In this document: piece by piece, positions 1 through 11,040 of the stretch
How positions within the stretch are numbered: the stretch's first letter is position 1
Layout: every line of letters begins with the position of its first letter
Source: Ignelater luminosus
Lineage: Eukaryota; Arthropoda; Insecta; Coleoptera; Elateridae
Direction: 5' to 3'
Assembly: GCA_011009095.1 (NCBI GenBank)
Contig: VTPC01090614.1
Coordinates: 468,163-532,162 of the forward strand
DNA length: 64,000 bases
The notes under the pieces: generated by a model
The model's input: the letters and a program-made list of their open reading frames with translations, nothing else
Databases searched by the model: none
What the model was told of the DNA's origin: nothing
Translations under genes and position numbers: made by a program

Positions 1-513
1 AAATTATTTATTAAATGAAGTTGATTTGCAAATTGGCACTATCTGGTTTGAATTTCAAGAAGAACTGACTCGCTTAAATGCAGCTTTAAGGTCTACAATG
101 TTTGAAGAATTAACTGGCTTCCATTAGTATTGGGCCAATCGAGCTTAGTGAGTCAAATAGCAATAGCTGATCGAATTGAACGTTTGATGACTTTTCATGA
201 AGGATTGATTTGCCTAACAGTATATTCAAATGTATCTTTTTTATAATTCGAAATTAAGCCTAATGTTTTGATATTTAAATCAGTGTTGAGATGTTGAATC
301 CCGATCGTCGTGATTAGACGCGAATCTTTCCAATTCAAAACCTCCTTGATTTAATACCGCAAGCGATAATTCCATGAAAGTGTTGCTTCCAGTAAGGACA
401 TTATTTACAAAAAAATCTCTTTGAATGATTTTGTTTGCTAATGGGAGATCTGATTGTTCATCGGTGGTTAATTGAAAAAGCCATCTGATGGCCAAAGATT
501 TCTATTTGGCTGT
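1..513 (-). mobile_element. BEL/Pao retrotransposon pol fragment, decayed
   Basis: Read on the minus strand, residues such as DFFVNNVLTGSNT and GGFELERFASN match the BEL/Pao reverse-transcriptase block that normally reads F-Y-V-D-D-x-L-T-G followed by G-G-F-x-L-R-K-W-x-S-N. The catalytic DD pair has become NN, so this copy cannot be active. A 71-codon open stretch (495 down to 280) is followed by stops; the rest, down to the window edge, aligns with the downstream BEL linker that is clearer in the partner copy at 33046-33575. The element is cut by the window edge. The BEL call rests on family motifs seen by eye; the inverted partner copy supports it independently. Confidence 0.75.
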
Positions 514-754
514 GTTGTTGTTGTTGATCAATTTTGATAACAAAATTGCTACCGTTTAGCTAACATTCACGATGTTTACTAAATAGAATCATTTGGGTCT
601 TCGATCCATTAAATACTATTAAACCATGAGATTTAGAAACATAGGATGTTGTTTGCAGGACACTGTTCGTACGATATTCGACTGGTCTGAGTGGGAAATA
701 GTAAATGACAAATAAACTTGCATATTATCGGAATACTGATACGAATGTCAAAAT
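514..754 (-). mobile_element. LINE reverse-transcriptase fragment joined to the BEL fragment
   Basis: The minus strand carries the decayed partner of the LINE reverse-transcriptase piece at 32815-33045. The YxDD box reads Y-S-D-N here, so the second catalytic aspartate is lost. Similarity to the partner stops near 754, where unrelated sequence begins. A non-LTR RT fragment abutting a BEL pol fragment is not a normal element order. The same junction in both copies shows that the fusion predates their separation. Confidence 0.65.
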
Positions 755-1020
755 CTTAAGAAATTGCAAACATCAAAGAATACACCGTGAATAAGAGGGG
801 AACCAAGATTCTACCTTGGGAACTCCCATACCAACAAAGAATCCTAAAGTACAGCTCTCTGAGTCTTACTACTTAAATGGCTTGCTTTAAAATGTAACTA
901 AGGCGGAAATATTTTAATTTGGTACAAAGGACAGAATGGATTAAGTGTGTCAAACATTTATAAAAATAATATTAAGTTCCTGTTACAAAACCTAAATATA
1001 ATTTAACGTCAACAAATCAA

Positions 1021-1850
1021 CAGAAAGAAATCAAGAGCTATTTAAGACTGTCAGGGTACTATCGTAAATTTATTAAACTTTACCAAACTAGCCGATGACA
1101 GGTAACCTAAATAAAAATGCTAAAGCAATACATTCATCAGACTTTATCCATGTTTTTGGAAACTTCAAAGAAATTCTGATCGGCGATTCAATATTAATTT
1201 ATCCGGATTTTAAAAAACCCTTACTCCTAACAACAGGTGCGTCAAATATTACACTAGGAGCAGTTATTTCACAACGCACTGAACAAGGAGAAAACCCTAT
1301 TGTATATGCTTTACGGACACTCAACGAAACAGAAATTAAGTACTCAACAATAAAAAAGTAACTATTTGCTATCGTTTGAGGAACAAAATATTTCAGGTAA
1401 TAAATTTAGTATTCACATCGATACATTTTCTACACGAGACAAACTCCAAACTAGTTCGTTGAAAACTGAGACTGGAAGAATTTGACTATGATGTCAAATT
1501 CAATAGAGGCACAGATAATAATTAGCAGACGCGCTATGTAGAGTCTAAAATAAATCCCTTACTGATCAAAGAAAACGAATCCATAATGGTAAACGTAAAT
1601 GACAAAGAAACAGATGAACTTCATAAAAAGAAAGAGAGAGCGTTACAAACTGTTGAACCGACCGTACAGTTAATGAACAGTAGAGTCAAATCGAACAATC
1701 CGGAATATTAATAATGAAAATGTATCCAGCGGAAATTAGTGAAGATCTCACGGTTCTGGGGCTAATTGAAATAGAAAGAAATCATAGACTCGCTAAACTG
1801 TATATGAGATGAAAATAGTGAACCAGCTGCAAAGATAAGTGTAACGTTCC
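1021..1850 (+). mobile_element. Ty3/gypsy pol fragment (RT thumb to RNase H)
   Basis: Across shifting frames, the plus strand matches the RT/RNase H junction of 17.6/297-like gypsy elements. Visible blocks are LSGYYRKFIK near 1045-1085, ILIYPDFKKPLLLTTGAS at about residues 34-51 of the open stretch 1095-1361, ALRTLNETEIKYSTIKK at its end, then FDYDVKFNRGTDNN near 1480-1520. The RNase H aspartate of the usual TTDAS box is glycine here. Stops and frameshifts interrupt the frame near 1361, 1380 and 1520. The fragment lies inside the region that separates the LINE piece from the 2362-2672 repeat, so it may be a later insertion into that composite. Confidence 0.8.
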
Positions 1851-2361
1851 ATCTTTTTATGATGCATGATCTTTAAAACTGGGCCTTAGTAGCCTTTTCA
1901 ATAATCATTTTTTAACACTTCCTATTCCCTAAGTTTAAGTACTTTTTATAATAAATAGGTTATGTTTGAATTTTTTAAAGTCTCGCCAAAATACAATAAA
2001 TTAGGTTGGTATGAAGAACGCTGTTGTAATCTTGATATCTGATGACTTTATTTTTGTTAAGTAAATTTTTTCTACTAAGGGTTGTTTCGTTTAAATCGTT
2101 CTTTTTAAAAACTGAAAGGTTATGAAACTCAGTTAACTTCCTCTGTTGATTAATTTTGAAATCATTACATTCTAATCAGTGTTGTCTAGATATTTCTTGC
2201 TGTCACGTGTAAATATCTCATTTTTGTCCCATAATTATCTGAAATTCTAAATTGAATTAAAAAAGTATAAAAAGCGTCGACAATTATCGACAGTCTACCT
2301 TACAATCTACAGTTCATTTTACCCATTTGAATTTAAGCACAAGATGTACTTTTTATCATTA
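1851..2361. other. Possible LTR-like segment, AT-rich, no gene
   Basis: No reading frame is recognisable. A TATA-like run (TATAAAAAG, 2266-2274) is followed about 20 bp later by an initiator-like CGACAGTC. This spacing would suit an LTR promoter of the gypsy fragment just upstream, but no matching second LTR is visible in the window, so the assignment is inference only. Confidence 0.2.
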
Positions 2362-2672
2362 TTGTATTGTTTTTTACGGTTTGACGTTCATCATTCAATT
2401 AGCGAATTTCAAAGCGGATGGTTGTGTTTTATTGTTAGTTTGTTTCGTGTAAAATTTTGGTAAATTTACTTGAAAAATCTGAAGGTAAAATTGAAATTCT
2501 TCATCAAATTACTATCTGGTATTAAAACATTGGAATTCTTCTATAGGGAAACATCTTTTGTTTAATTGCCTGGTGTTTGTTTGCAATTATTGTGCTGATT
2601 CCCCGCACCTGTAAAAAAGGGAACGTCCCGATAGATACAAAATGTTGGGAGAATTTTGTAGGAATTCATAAA
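2362..2672 (+). repeat. Dispersed repeat, inverted copy at 32492-32812
   Basis: About 300 bp here are a close reverse complement of 32492-32812. Both copies share long near-identical runs, for example around 2500-2600. In the right-hand copy it directly abuts the LINE RT piece; here 1.6 kb intervenes. It has no open frame and could be the leader or LTR end of a retroelement. The strand label is arbitrary. Confidence 0.75.
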
Positions 2673-4133
2673 ATCTCAGAATCTCTTAGGACTTCAAAGT
2701 TGGGAATTTTCTCATTGCGCTTTTAAAATAAAAAGATTCGATTCGTTTAAATCATTTTAATATTTTAATTAAGTTATCGAAACTAGGTCGAGTAGTATTA
2801 AGCAAATTTTATTGTTTGATGACGTCATTTTTTAATTTTTGGTTTAATAATTAAGAAATAGAACTTAAAGCTTGAAAACACGCTAGTGTGTTTCTCATTT
2901 ATCATATTACATAACAAGAGTGCGATTTACGCCGGATAGAGTCGGTTTTTAATCAGTTGGCTCATAAATGAAGAAACAATCGGAGTGAACTATTTTTTAG
3001 ATTCACCCGATACAATTCATGTATTATGTAAGAATTGTTACCAGCTGATGATTCTCATGTAGTAAACCGTTTTGAGTCGATCTGAAACAATAATTGTTTC
3101 TAGCTAGTTTATTAGAAGCTTCTCGAGTAGCTGTACTGCTTTATATAAGGTTTCTAAATAAGTGGAAGTCCTTTTAACTTGCTGATAATTTTTTTAGAAA
3201 TCTGTGTAGACCTTATTATTGATAATGCAAGCACAATTTTCAAGTTGCTAAATTAACTTATTTAAAGACACTTGAAAAGTCATAAATATAACGCTTGCAT
3301 TAACGAAGATTCGTGACAGTAGATAATAATTTTGTTATTTACATATTGCTTCCTATAAACATATCGTTACGAAATTCAACTTGAAAGTTAAAGTGAAATA
3401 CACCCCTATACAGTTATATTTTTATAACCTAGGTTATAAATCATTTTATTTTATTTTATCCTTTCTTAGTAAAATGTCTTATCATTTTTATTTAAATATT
3501 TCTCGTAAATGAACTTTACATGATATTGAGTAATAAACTGAAGGTGCAAAAGTTTCGTGCACACACAGAGCGAGAGACATTTCAAATTCTCTTGCATTAT
3601 TAAATAGTTTTCGATCGAGTAAATGATAATCGTCCCCTTCGTAAAATGAGAAACGAACAGTCTCCAATTTACGCAACTCTTAAGCAGACGTTAAGTTGTA
3701 TCATCCTAACTGTAATTATGTAAAATCGTTTAGAAACTTATTTAAATTAATTTTTAAAAAATATGTAATCGATACTTTTTAAAACGAAAAACAAATGATT
3801 TTTGAATTTTCACCGTTTGAATCGCACAGCTGATAGGAGATGATGATACATGAAAGGACCTCCTCAGTGCGGAATCAGCGGAATGTTTGGAACCTCTGTA
3901 ATCCTTATACATAAAATTGATCCACGAAAATATTCGTGCGACTTGCACACTTGCTTTGTTTGGGTATAGTATTAAAGTAAATACGTGCGACAAAGATATG
4001 AAACTGTGTGTTTATTAAAAGCTGTAGTGATTTTTAAAGAATCTTAGCGCAAAATTTTCCATTACCGCAATAACGTGTACGCAGTGTAACGTAAATAATG
4101 TCAATGCAAAGAATGTCACATTCTATTATATAA
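2673..4133. other. AT-rich sequence without recognisable gene
   Basis: I see no motif-bearing frame, tandem repeat or inverted repeat. Short open stretches (3488-3676, 3754-3993, both minus) have no recognisable content and look like chance. Confidence 0.5.
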
Positions 4134-4181
4134 TCGGAATATTCTAATTATGATAAAAAAAGATCCGCTAAGGATACAAAA

Positions 4182-4766
4182 ATGATAATAAAAGCTCTAA
4201 AGATGGAAGATGAAGCTTTTTTAAAATCGAACGTGCATAATGCTGATATTAATATTATAAAAAATATTATAAATGATTTTGAAGTGACAGAATATCCAAG
4301 TAGGGAAAATTGCAATCATAAAAACAGTTACAATAATTTTAAAAATTCTAATAAACGTACAAGAAATAACAAAAAGTGGAAAGTTTGTTATTATAATTAT
4401 CATACTGTAAGTAATAGCGAGCCTGTAATTAATAGATCTAGAAAAATAGAAATGTCACCAAGAACAAAGAACAGACTTAATAGAAGTTTAGACAACTATC
4501 CAAGAAATAAAAATATTAACGCTACTGGAAGTTTGCAAAATTTTAGAAAGAGTGAAGACAATTTCTATTTGAATTTTGCTGAAAACACGAATGGCGCAGA
4601 CAATCAAAATGCAATTTCTATGTGCAACTTAGACCAATCTAAAGAAGACAATGAAAAACTTAACAATAATAATCTCAGATTTGAGAGTATAACTAACATA
4701 ACCAAGAGAAAATTGTACAGTGAAACAAAAAGGAGACAGACTTTCGTCGCTGATAATGTTAAAAAG
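4182..4766 (+). CDS. Putative host-gene exon, Asn/Lys/Arg-rich protein, 195 codons
   Basis: This is an uninterrupted frame from ATG 4182 (A at -3, AAAATGA context) with the sequence AAG|GTGAGC at 4764-4772, a near-perfect 5' splice donor. The intron would start at 4767, exactly after codon 195 (phase 0); the frame runs only two more codons (V, S) before a stop, as expected for read-through into an intron. The upstream frame stays open back to 4134, so the true start could be earlier. The product is hydrophilic, rich in N, K, R and S, with no signal peptide or membrane segment and no domain I recognise. A basic KRRQT near the end (about residues 183-187) resembles a basophilic kinase site. It could be the N-terminal exon of a fast-evolving nuclear protein. 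I could not identify downstream exons. A long chance frame in AT-rich DNA is the alternative. Confidence 0.5.
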
Positions 4767-4775
4767 GTGAGCTAA

Positions 4776-6237
4776 CGTTTCTTAATTGAACTTTTATTTA
4801 TAAACTGCTTGCATGAGTACTGAAATGAAAGATTTTCAGTTGTCACATCAAATTTATGTAACTTCCGCAGATATATTTGTTTGGAATTGAAAATCGATAG
4901 CCAGAAAGACAATCTGTAGTTTTTACATTAATGGATACATTAATAATGTCTTTTTTAAGAACGAAATTATCTTAGATAATTTACTATCTATAATGCAGAC
5001 TAGAAAAATATTTTTAATGAAGAAATTATTATTATTATCAACAGATAATTTTGGCATTGTACGGTTTCTCTTAATTTGCTTCTAATTAAAAGAAAAGGAC
5101 AACTCAAAGCTTAGTCGGCCATGAATATAAATACTAAATCAAAATTCCAAGCTTTTTTTGCAATGTATTGTTTTAACGTAAATAGCAAAAACCAAAACAG
5201 TATATTATGGATAAATAACAAAGGGATGACTGTTTTGACATTAATTTGTTTAGGAAAAGGTGTTCGTGCCTATCAATCATCTACTTACACAATTTCACTG
5301 TATTTAAAACGTGAATATCTCTCTGTAAATCTTCTAGTGGGCAGAAAAAAATTAAATTTCTGCAACACGAATGAAATATGACAAATCATAATAAGATTTC
5401 AAAGCTAAACAGGAAAATAACTTTATATTTTGTATATCACCCATCAATCTTGTGCTTTAGTATTTTTAATAGTTACAATTACATTATTTATTATAAAACC
5501 ACCTCATTTTAAATTCCTGGCTTAGTTTTACATCCATATATTATTCTTGAGGCATCATCATCAAATGTCTTGATGAAGACGTTCGCTATATTCATCACCT
5601 TGTTGCTTGAAATGCAAAATAGAGTTATAACAACGTCAAACATTACTATTTCGTAGAAATTTGGTAAATGAAAACAAAATAAATAGAGCAAGTCCTAGTA
5701 ATGAGATAAAAGAATTAAACAAATCATTAATGACAAACACCGTAATTAGGGGAACCTGTTAGGTTTTCAAATGTTGCAAGTTTTTAAAACTCCGATATAC
5801 TAATTACCTAATTTATATGTTGATTCGTCTGATATAAACAAGAAGTTTGATGGCACTATGTAATTAAACAAAGTTTGGAGTTCTGCTAAAACTACAGTTG
5901 CACTTTGCACACTGTTCAGTCGCATGGAATGGCTCGGTTGTTAATTGCGAATCTATTTTCAGGAGTTTCTCAAAAGATTATTATAATGCCAAACAAATAT
6001 AACGTACCGTGTGCCTTTTCTGCATAAGCATTTTTTAATTCTACTTCAAGACACGTACGAAATAATTTGAAATATCAAACAAACACAAACACTGGAGTTA
6101 TTTTGCAATTGAAATAAACGTGCCGTTTTCAGCAAATAACAATTTGGAGTCTATAGTATCTTAATTGTCGCATAAGTGTAGGCAAATTTGCACGTTTACG
6201 CATAGTTTTGCGATCGCCGCAAAAATCAAATTCAGGG
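4776..6237. other. AT-rich sequence, possible intron of the upstream exon
   Basis: If the exon at 4182-4766 is real, this may be its intron. An 86-codon open stretch at 5121-5381 has no recognised motif. A TTTTCAG near 5960 resembles an acceptor, but no convincing frame follows it. Confidence 0.35.
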
Positions 6238-6469
6238 TCGAACTTCCTTTTCGGAGTTAGAAAATTCTAAAACGGACGTTTCCGAAAAACGCGGAAACTA
6301 ACCGAGTCAAGTCGAGTTTTCTGTGGAGGGTATAGGGATGCCTCTAGAATATTGAAAATCTTGATTATTTAAGTTTCTGGGCGGTTTAGATGGGTATTTG
6401 GAAATCCCCCGTTTGAAAGAATACGATCCTCCGTGTTAACCATACTTTTCGAGCTAGAGGCCGTTAGCA
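6238..6469 (+). repeat. Dispersed repeat, left part, interrupted at 6469/8578
   Basis: Aligns in the same orientation with 45777-46035. Shared features are AAAACGGACGTTT, AACGCGGAA-CTAACCGA, GGGTTTTCTGTGGAG, TCTAGAATATTGAA, GAATACGATCC and TTTTCGAG. Its continuation is found again at 8578-8596, after a 2.1 kb insertion. It has no open frame. It is probably an old non-autonomous element. Confidence 0.75.
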
Positions 6470-8577
6470 CCCAGCTAACAGGCTCACGTCATCAAGGCGT
6501 CTATTTTAGGTCAGCGTATTCGTCATTTTCACGACAGATCCTTAGCACGTCACTTTTTAGACGGAATTATGACCTACAGATTATTTACCTTTTAGTGAGA
6601 TATGACGTTTTTAAATCGTATATATTATGTATTTCAATAACAGTGTTAGTAATTACCATGCTGTGACAATCTGAAGTAGCTCACAGATTGGTAGCAAATG
6701 TACATTCTTTTTCAAGTCAATATAATTTCTTAAATTGTTTACGATTGCATACTCCCTCTGATGGTCCAGCGAGATGATGTAATTGGTAAGACTTGTCTTT
6801 AAATTTTATTGTTAACAAATGAAAGTTTGATTCCACTATTCTTCGAGCAACTTGTTGCAATAGACTTTCTCCATTCTTCAAAAGGCGTTAAATTAGAAAT
6901 TCTGTACCGTATATATTTTCTAAGTGAGTAAAACAAATTTAGAAAAGAAACAGCGCAAGGGTATCTTTGCTTTGTCGAGTCTCTCTGCCCTGCCAGGCTT
7001 CTCGACCTGTCGGGTCATTCGGGACTGTCGAAACGTTTAGAGGTCTTGGACCTGTCGTGTTTCCCGGCTCTGTCAGTTGTTCGGGCTTCTCGAGTTGTTG
7101 AGGAGTCTTGGGCCGTTTGAGACTTTTGCACTTTCGAAACTGCGTCAAGTTTAATCCCAGTCGGACGTGGACTGGATCTGAAAATGTCAGGTTTTCCGGT
7201 TCTGTCGAGATTTCTGGTCTTATCAGGTATCCTATCCCTGTAAGATATTCCGGCTCTATTGAGTCTCCCGTTTCTATCGAGCCTTCCAACCTTGTCGAGT
7301 TTCTTGGGCCTGCCGTGTTTCCCAGCCTTGTCAGGTCATTCAAGACTGTCAGATCGTTTAGGGGTCTCGGACTTGTCAAGCTTCCCGCCCTTATCGGGAC
7401 GTTAGGGCTTCTAGAGTTGTTGAGGATGTTGAAGGATCTTCGACCGTTTGACACTCTCGGGTTTTTCGGACCGCGTCAAATTTAATCCTAGTCAGACCCG
7501 GATGGGACCTGAAAATGTCGGGTTTTTCGGCTCTGTCGGCATTCCCGATCTCGTCAGGTATCTTGGCCCCGTAGGGCATCTTGCACCTGTAGAGTCTTCC
7601 GTTCCTTGCCGGGTCATTTAGGACTGTCAAATCGTTCAGCGGTCTCGGACCTGTCAGGCTTTGCGGCCCTGTTTTGGATCGTTTGAGATTCTCGGGCTTT
7701 TCTGGCCGATTAAAGAGTTACCAGGTTTTTTCGAACCGCGTCAAGTATTTTTTTTTGTATTTGCTACACTGACAATTTTCGAAATACTTGTGCAGGGTGC
7801 CCGTACGTTTGATATTTCAGCAATGTAATTTAGCTCATCACAAGTCAGAAACAAACAGTGGCCTCCTCCCCAGCAAAGCGAGAGACGCATGCAAAAAACC
7901 GTCTGCACCTTAGTATCCGGAATCGGGTAGTCTAGGCAGGGACGTTGTTTTTGACTCAAAGTCGAGTAGGGTTTTATGGTTTCCGTCAGAGGAAGGTGAG
8001 AGGGGGTCTTTGCGAGTTATCAAAAACCAGTTTGGGGCGTTTATTCCCTTAGTAAACCTGTGTACCATCAAAGCAAATGTTTCCATCGCCAGGACTGGTG
8101 CTAGCAAGTTTTTAAATTTGGACGAAAAAAACTCATAGAGCGAGAATTAAAAAGATAGGACGAGATTTGGCATGTTTCATCCGGATGCCTGAGGGTAGAT
8201 TCAGATTATTTATTATTAGATTATTAATTATTAATTAGTTCTGCAACTTAAGTTATAAACAAAGATTGTTGTAAATTACAACGTCCTGGATGAAACTAAA
8301 ACACAAACCTTAAATAATAATGTAAACAATTGAATCAACTAAACAATTAGGAAAACTGCAATCAGGTAATTGACTAATGGGTTTATTTAGTAATTGCTCG
8401 ATTTCTCAATTACTTAACTAGGGCACAGAATGGCCGATTAACAGACGCATTTTTAATAATTCGTTTTATCGATTGATCGGAAAATATTTTATTTCTTTAT
8501 TTTGTTCTTTTATTGTACAAGCCAAACCAAATATGATCAAATATCAATATCATCTGTCTGCCACCATGTTAGCTGGG
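6470..8577. mobile_element. 2.1 kb TIR element carrying a 9-bp-period array; 2-bp CA duplication
   Basis: The element starts CCCAGCTAACA (6470-6480) and ends TGTTAGCTGGG (8567-8577), an exact 11-bp inverted terminus, flanked on both sides by CA (6468-6469 and 8578-8579). Beyond the terminus, weaker inverted similarity continues (CGTC-ATTTT-GGTCA) when the second copy's right end is used for comparison. It interrupts a repeat that is uninterrupted at 45777-46053, which serves as the empty site. The interior holds the GC-rich array 6950-7740 and a tail (7741-8577) shared with 21690-22545. No transposase is visible, so it is non-autonomous. The superfamily is not recognised; a 2-bp target duplication is too short to classify it. 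Confidence 0.75.
6950..7740 (+). repeat. GC-rich degenerate minisatellite, 9-bp period
   Basis: Plus-strand triplet-of-triplet units resembling TCGGGTCTG / GTCGGACCT recur every 9 bp or multiples of 9. Translated on the minus strand, this gives three-residue periodic runs rich in L, T, G, N, R and P. The region is much richer in GC than its surroundings. Open frames on both strands (7108-7485 plus, 6939-7454 minus) are by-products of the periodicity, not genes. A longer subrepeat recurs: GTCAAGTTTAATCCCAGTC at 7145 and its variant near 7477. Confidence 0.8.
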
Positions 8578-8596
8578 CAGTTTCATTGTTGCGACT

Positions 8597-8966
8597 GGAT
8601 TCATAGTCGAGGCATCAAGTTTGTAGCTTTTTAAGTTTATTGTTGCTTAGTTTATTGTCCTAAATTTCATTACAGCTCAGGTTATGCTCTCGCACGGGTC
8701 ACCTACGGTGGTCCCTAGCCAAATATTACTGTCTATTAACCGTCTTAAAAGAACGAAATTCTATTACGGTTCGAGCGCTGTCCTTTCACAGGCCACCTAC
8801 GGTGGCTCCAGCTTGCGCTTGTCCCTTTATTAACCTACCTAAGAGAGCTGAATGTCATTACGGCTACGTTATACTCACGCATTTTCAACGTATAAGTTGA
8901 GAAAGTCGTCGTTTCTCGCAACACTGACATGTTGAGGACACGTTATATGTATATACCTGTCAGTAT
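8597..8966 (+). repeat. Short array of ~94-bp satellite units
   Basis: TCATTACAG/CTATTACGG/TCATTACGG anchors at 8667, 8761 and 8855 give an exact 94-bp spacing over about three units (roughly 8650-8885). Each has the palindrome-like GCCACC..GGTGGC (8792-8806) or a variant, and TTAACC-T-CTTA. The same unit type forms the array at 56735-57690 and shares a half-unit with the 26 kb array. The flanks to 8966 show nothing else. Confidence 0.75.
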
Positions 8967-9945
8967 CACACATGATTTTATAGTTGATAATGTTGCCCAT
9001 GTTCCTATATAAAGCTGAATCTATTAGCGGTCAACCAATTAGTAAATAATACTGGAGAGTCAGTAATTTTTTATAGCAAAGGTTGCACGATTACAAATCA
9101 GTAAATTAAATTTAATTCAGATTCTGTAATCGCAACAACTTCTCTACAAAATGGAATATACTACTTAGATCAGGCCGATCATATGGTATGTACAGCAATC
9201 TTGACTAATCAAACCGCACTTTGGCATAAACGATTGGCACATTTACATTAACAGTTGATGAAAGATTTAGCAGCAGGCTAAATTTAGATCAGAAAGCTTT
9301 GGAACAATGTAACACATGCTCCAAAGCTAAAGAATCAAGACTGCCTTTTCATAAATTTTATCTGTGCTACCAAAACACTTGAATTGGTTCATTCAGATGT
9401 CTGTGGTGAAATGCAAGTAGATTCAGATATAATTTCAGTGTATTTTATGCATAATAAAAATGAGGCACTGAACAAATTCTTGGAACACAAAGCTCTTGTG
9501 GAAAATGAAACCAATAATCGTATCAATTTGTTTAGATCTGATATTGGACCGAATATACTAATAGAAATTTTCAAACTAAGTTAAAACACATCAAACCACC
9601 ATTCTGTACTCACCAGAACAACTGAACGTTTAAATCGGACCCTACTTGAAAAAGCCCGTAGCATGCTTACTGATTCCAATTTAGGCTGAAGCTTTAAAGG
9701 AAATCCCATCTCAGCAAAGCGTGATGATAGCCCATTTTGGAACCAAGCGATGAATGAAGAAATTTAGTCTTACTGAAAAGAAAACATGGGAAATCGGTAC
9801 ACTACCAGCTGGTCATAGAGCCATTAAAAGCAAATGGGTATTCAAAACAAAACATTCTTCCAGTGGTTCTATCGAACGTCACAAAGCACGGTTAGTCGCT
9901 AAAAAGGCTCACAAAAAGAAGAATTTGACTATGAGATAAAACATT
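8967..9945 (+). mobile_element. Ty1/copia pol fragment (gag-pre-integrase, integrase, start of RT)
   Basis: In order, the plus strand shows a protease/integrase linker (FYSKGCTI near 9078; GIYYLDQADH near 9160), the gag-pre-integrase zinc motif (LWHKRLAHLH near 9220 and QCNTC near 9305), the integrase core (LVHSDVCGEM with its first Asp near 9390, FRSDIG near 9535 for the second, ERLNRTLLEKARSML near 9625 with the Glu), then the RT start (TWEIGTLPAGHRAIKSKWVF at 9790-9845). Sequence between integrase and RT is deleted near 9690. Several stops and frameshifts are present, and no LTRs were found. The element is clearly dead. Confidence 0.85.
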
Positions 9946-10039
9946 CTGTTCGGTAGTACGTTAGTATTGTTTTAAGGCTTTTTCTGTGGTTCTTAATGTT
10001 GAACTGATTGTATATTGTATATATAGTATATTATACAAG

Positions 10040-10985
10040 TCCAGTCTAGTGGGGCCTTTACGCTGTCTGGATCAGAGCTTGGGTTCGGGTTGGTCCAGGC
10101 CTCAGTTTAAAAATTTGTCTGACTTTTCGGGTCTACGTCCGGTCAATAAGGCCGTTTGGACCTTTCGGTCTTATTGGAGCTGTTGAGCTGTTGAGCTGTT
10201 GGACTTCTCGTGCCTGCCAGACCGTTTGGGTCGTCGGGCTTTTTGGACTTCACGGCCCTTCGGGTCTCTCAGATCTATCAAGATGTCTGGATTTCGCGTA
10301 TCATAGTCTTTTGGACTTCTCGCCCCTTCGAATCTATCTGGCCATTTGGATCTCTTGGGCGATACGGGTCTGTCGGGTGTTTTGGACTTCTCGGTCCTTC
10401 GGGTTTCTCAGATCTATCAAGCTGTTTGGCTCTCGCATGCCTTTAGGTCTTTTGAACTTTTCGGCTGTTTGGGTCTATTGGGCCATTTGGGTCTATTAGT
10501 CCGTTTGGATCTTTCGGGCCTGTCAGGCCATACGGGTCTGTCGGGCCTCTTGGGCTTTTTGGGTTTCTCGGACCTGTCGGACCGTCGAGCCTTTCAGACT
10601 TCTCGATCCTTTAGGTCTATCGGACCGTTGGGGCCTTTCGAACCTGTTAGGTCTTACGATTCTGTCGGGCGTTGTGGACTTATCGGGCTTTTTGGATCGT
10701 TTGGGTAGTTGAGCCTTTTAGACTTTTGGACCTTCCGGGTTTTTGAATCTCTCGTCCTGTCGGACCTCTCGGACCTGTTAGACCGTACGAGTCTGTCGGA
10801 CTATTAGTGTCCGTCGGGTGTTTTAGACGGTTCGGGCCATGCGTCGTGTTTTTTGGACTTCTCGACCCTTTTAGATTTTCTGTCGAGCCGTTCGTGCCAC
10901 TTAAACCTATTAGGCCGGGCTTTTTTTGGTCCTCGTGGGACCGGACCTGGACATTTCGGCTCATACAGGTAGTACCTCTCCGCAC
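10040..10985 (+). repeat. Second GC-rich 9-bp-period minisatellite with 139-bp higher order
   Basis: Units such as TCGGGCCTG, TTGGACTTC and TCGGTCCTT repeat with 9-bp spacing for ~900 bp. A longer period is visible: GGACTTC and CAGATCTATCAAG at 10245/10270 recur at 10384/10409, both 139 bp later. On the minus strand, short G-x-y runs such as GLTGPRGPTGRE read like collagen triplets, but stops and frameshifts interrupt them. The head (10040-10140) recurs inverted at 35641-35735, so the array belongs to a mobile or dispersed unit. Open frames here reflect the periodicity. Confidence 0.8.
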
Positions 10986-11040
10986 ACTCATACGGCAGTA
11001 CTTAAATGTTCTTAAAACAGTTCTAATTAGAATTCCATTC

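Noticed and set aside
3040-3060. CTGATGA as a hammerhead ribozyme core (also 36540, 53830)
   Set aside because: The second conserved box (GAAA) and the flanking helices are not found at the right spacing at any of the three sites.
5121-5381. 86-codon frame downstream of the exon candidate
   Set aside because: No motif, no splice signals at its edges, and an expected chance length in this composition.
6939-7485. 171- and 125-codon frames on opposite strands
   Set aside because: By-products of the GC-rich 9-bp array; glycine periodicity is too irregular and too broken for a collagen exon.
10191-10991. Several 78-120 codon frames on both strands
   Set aside because: Same periodicity artefact as the 7 kb array.
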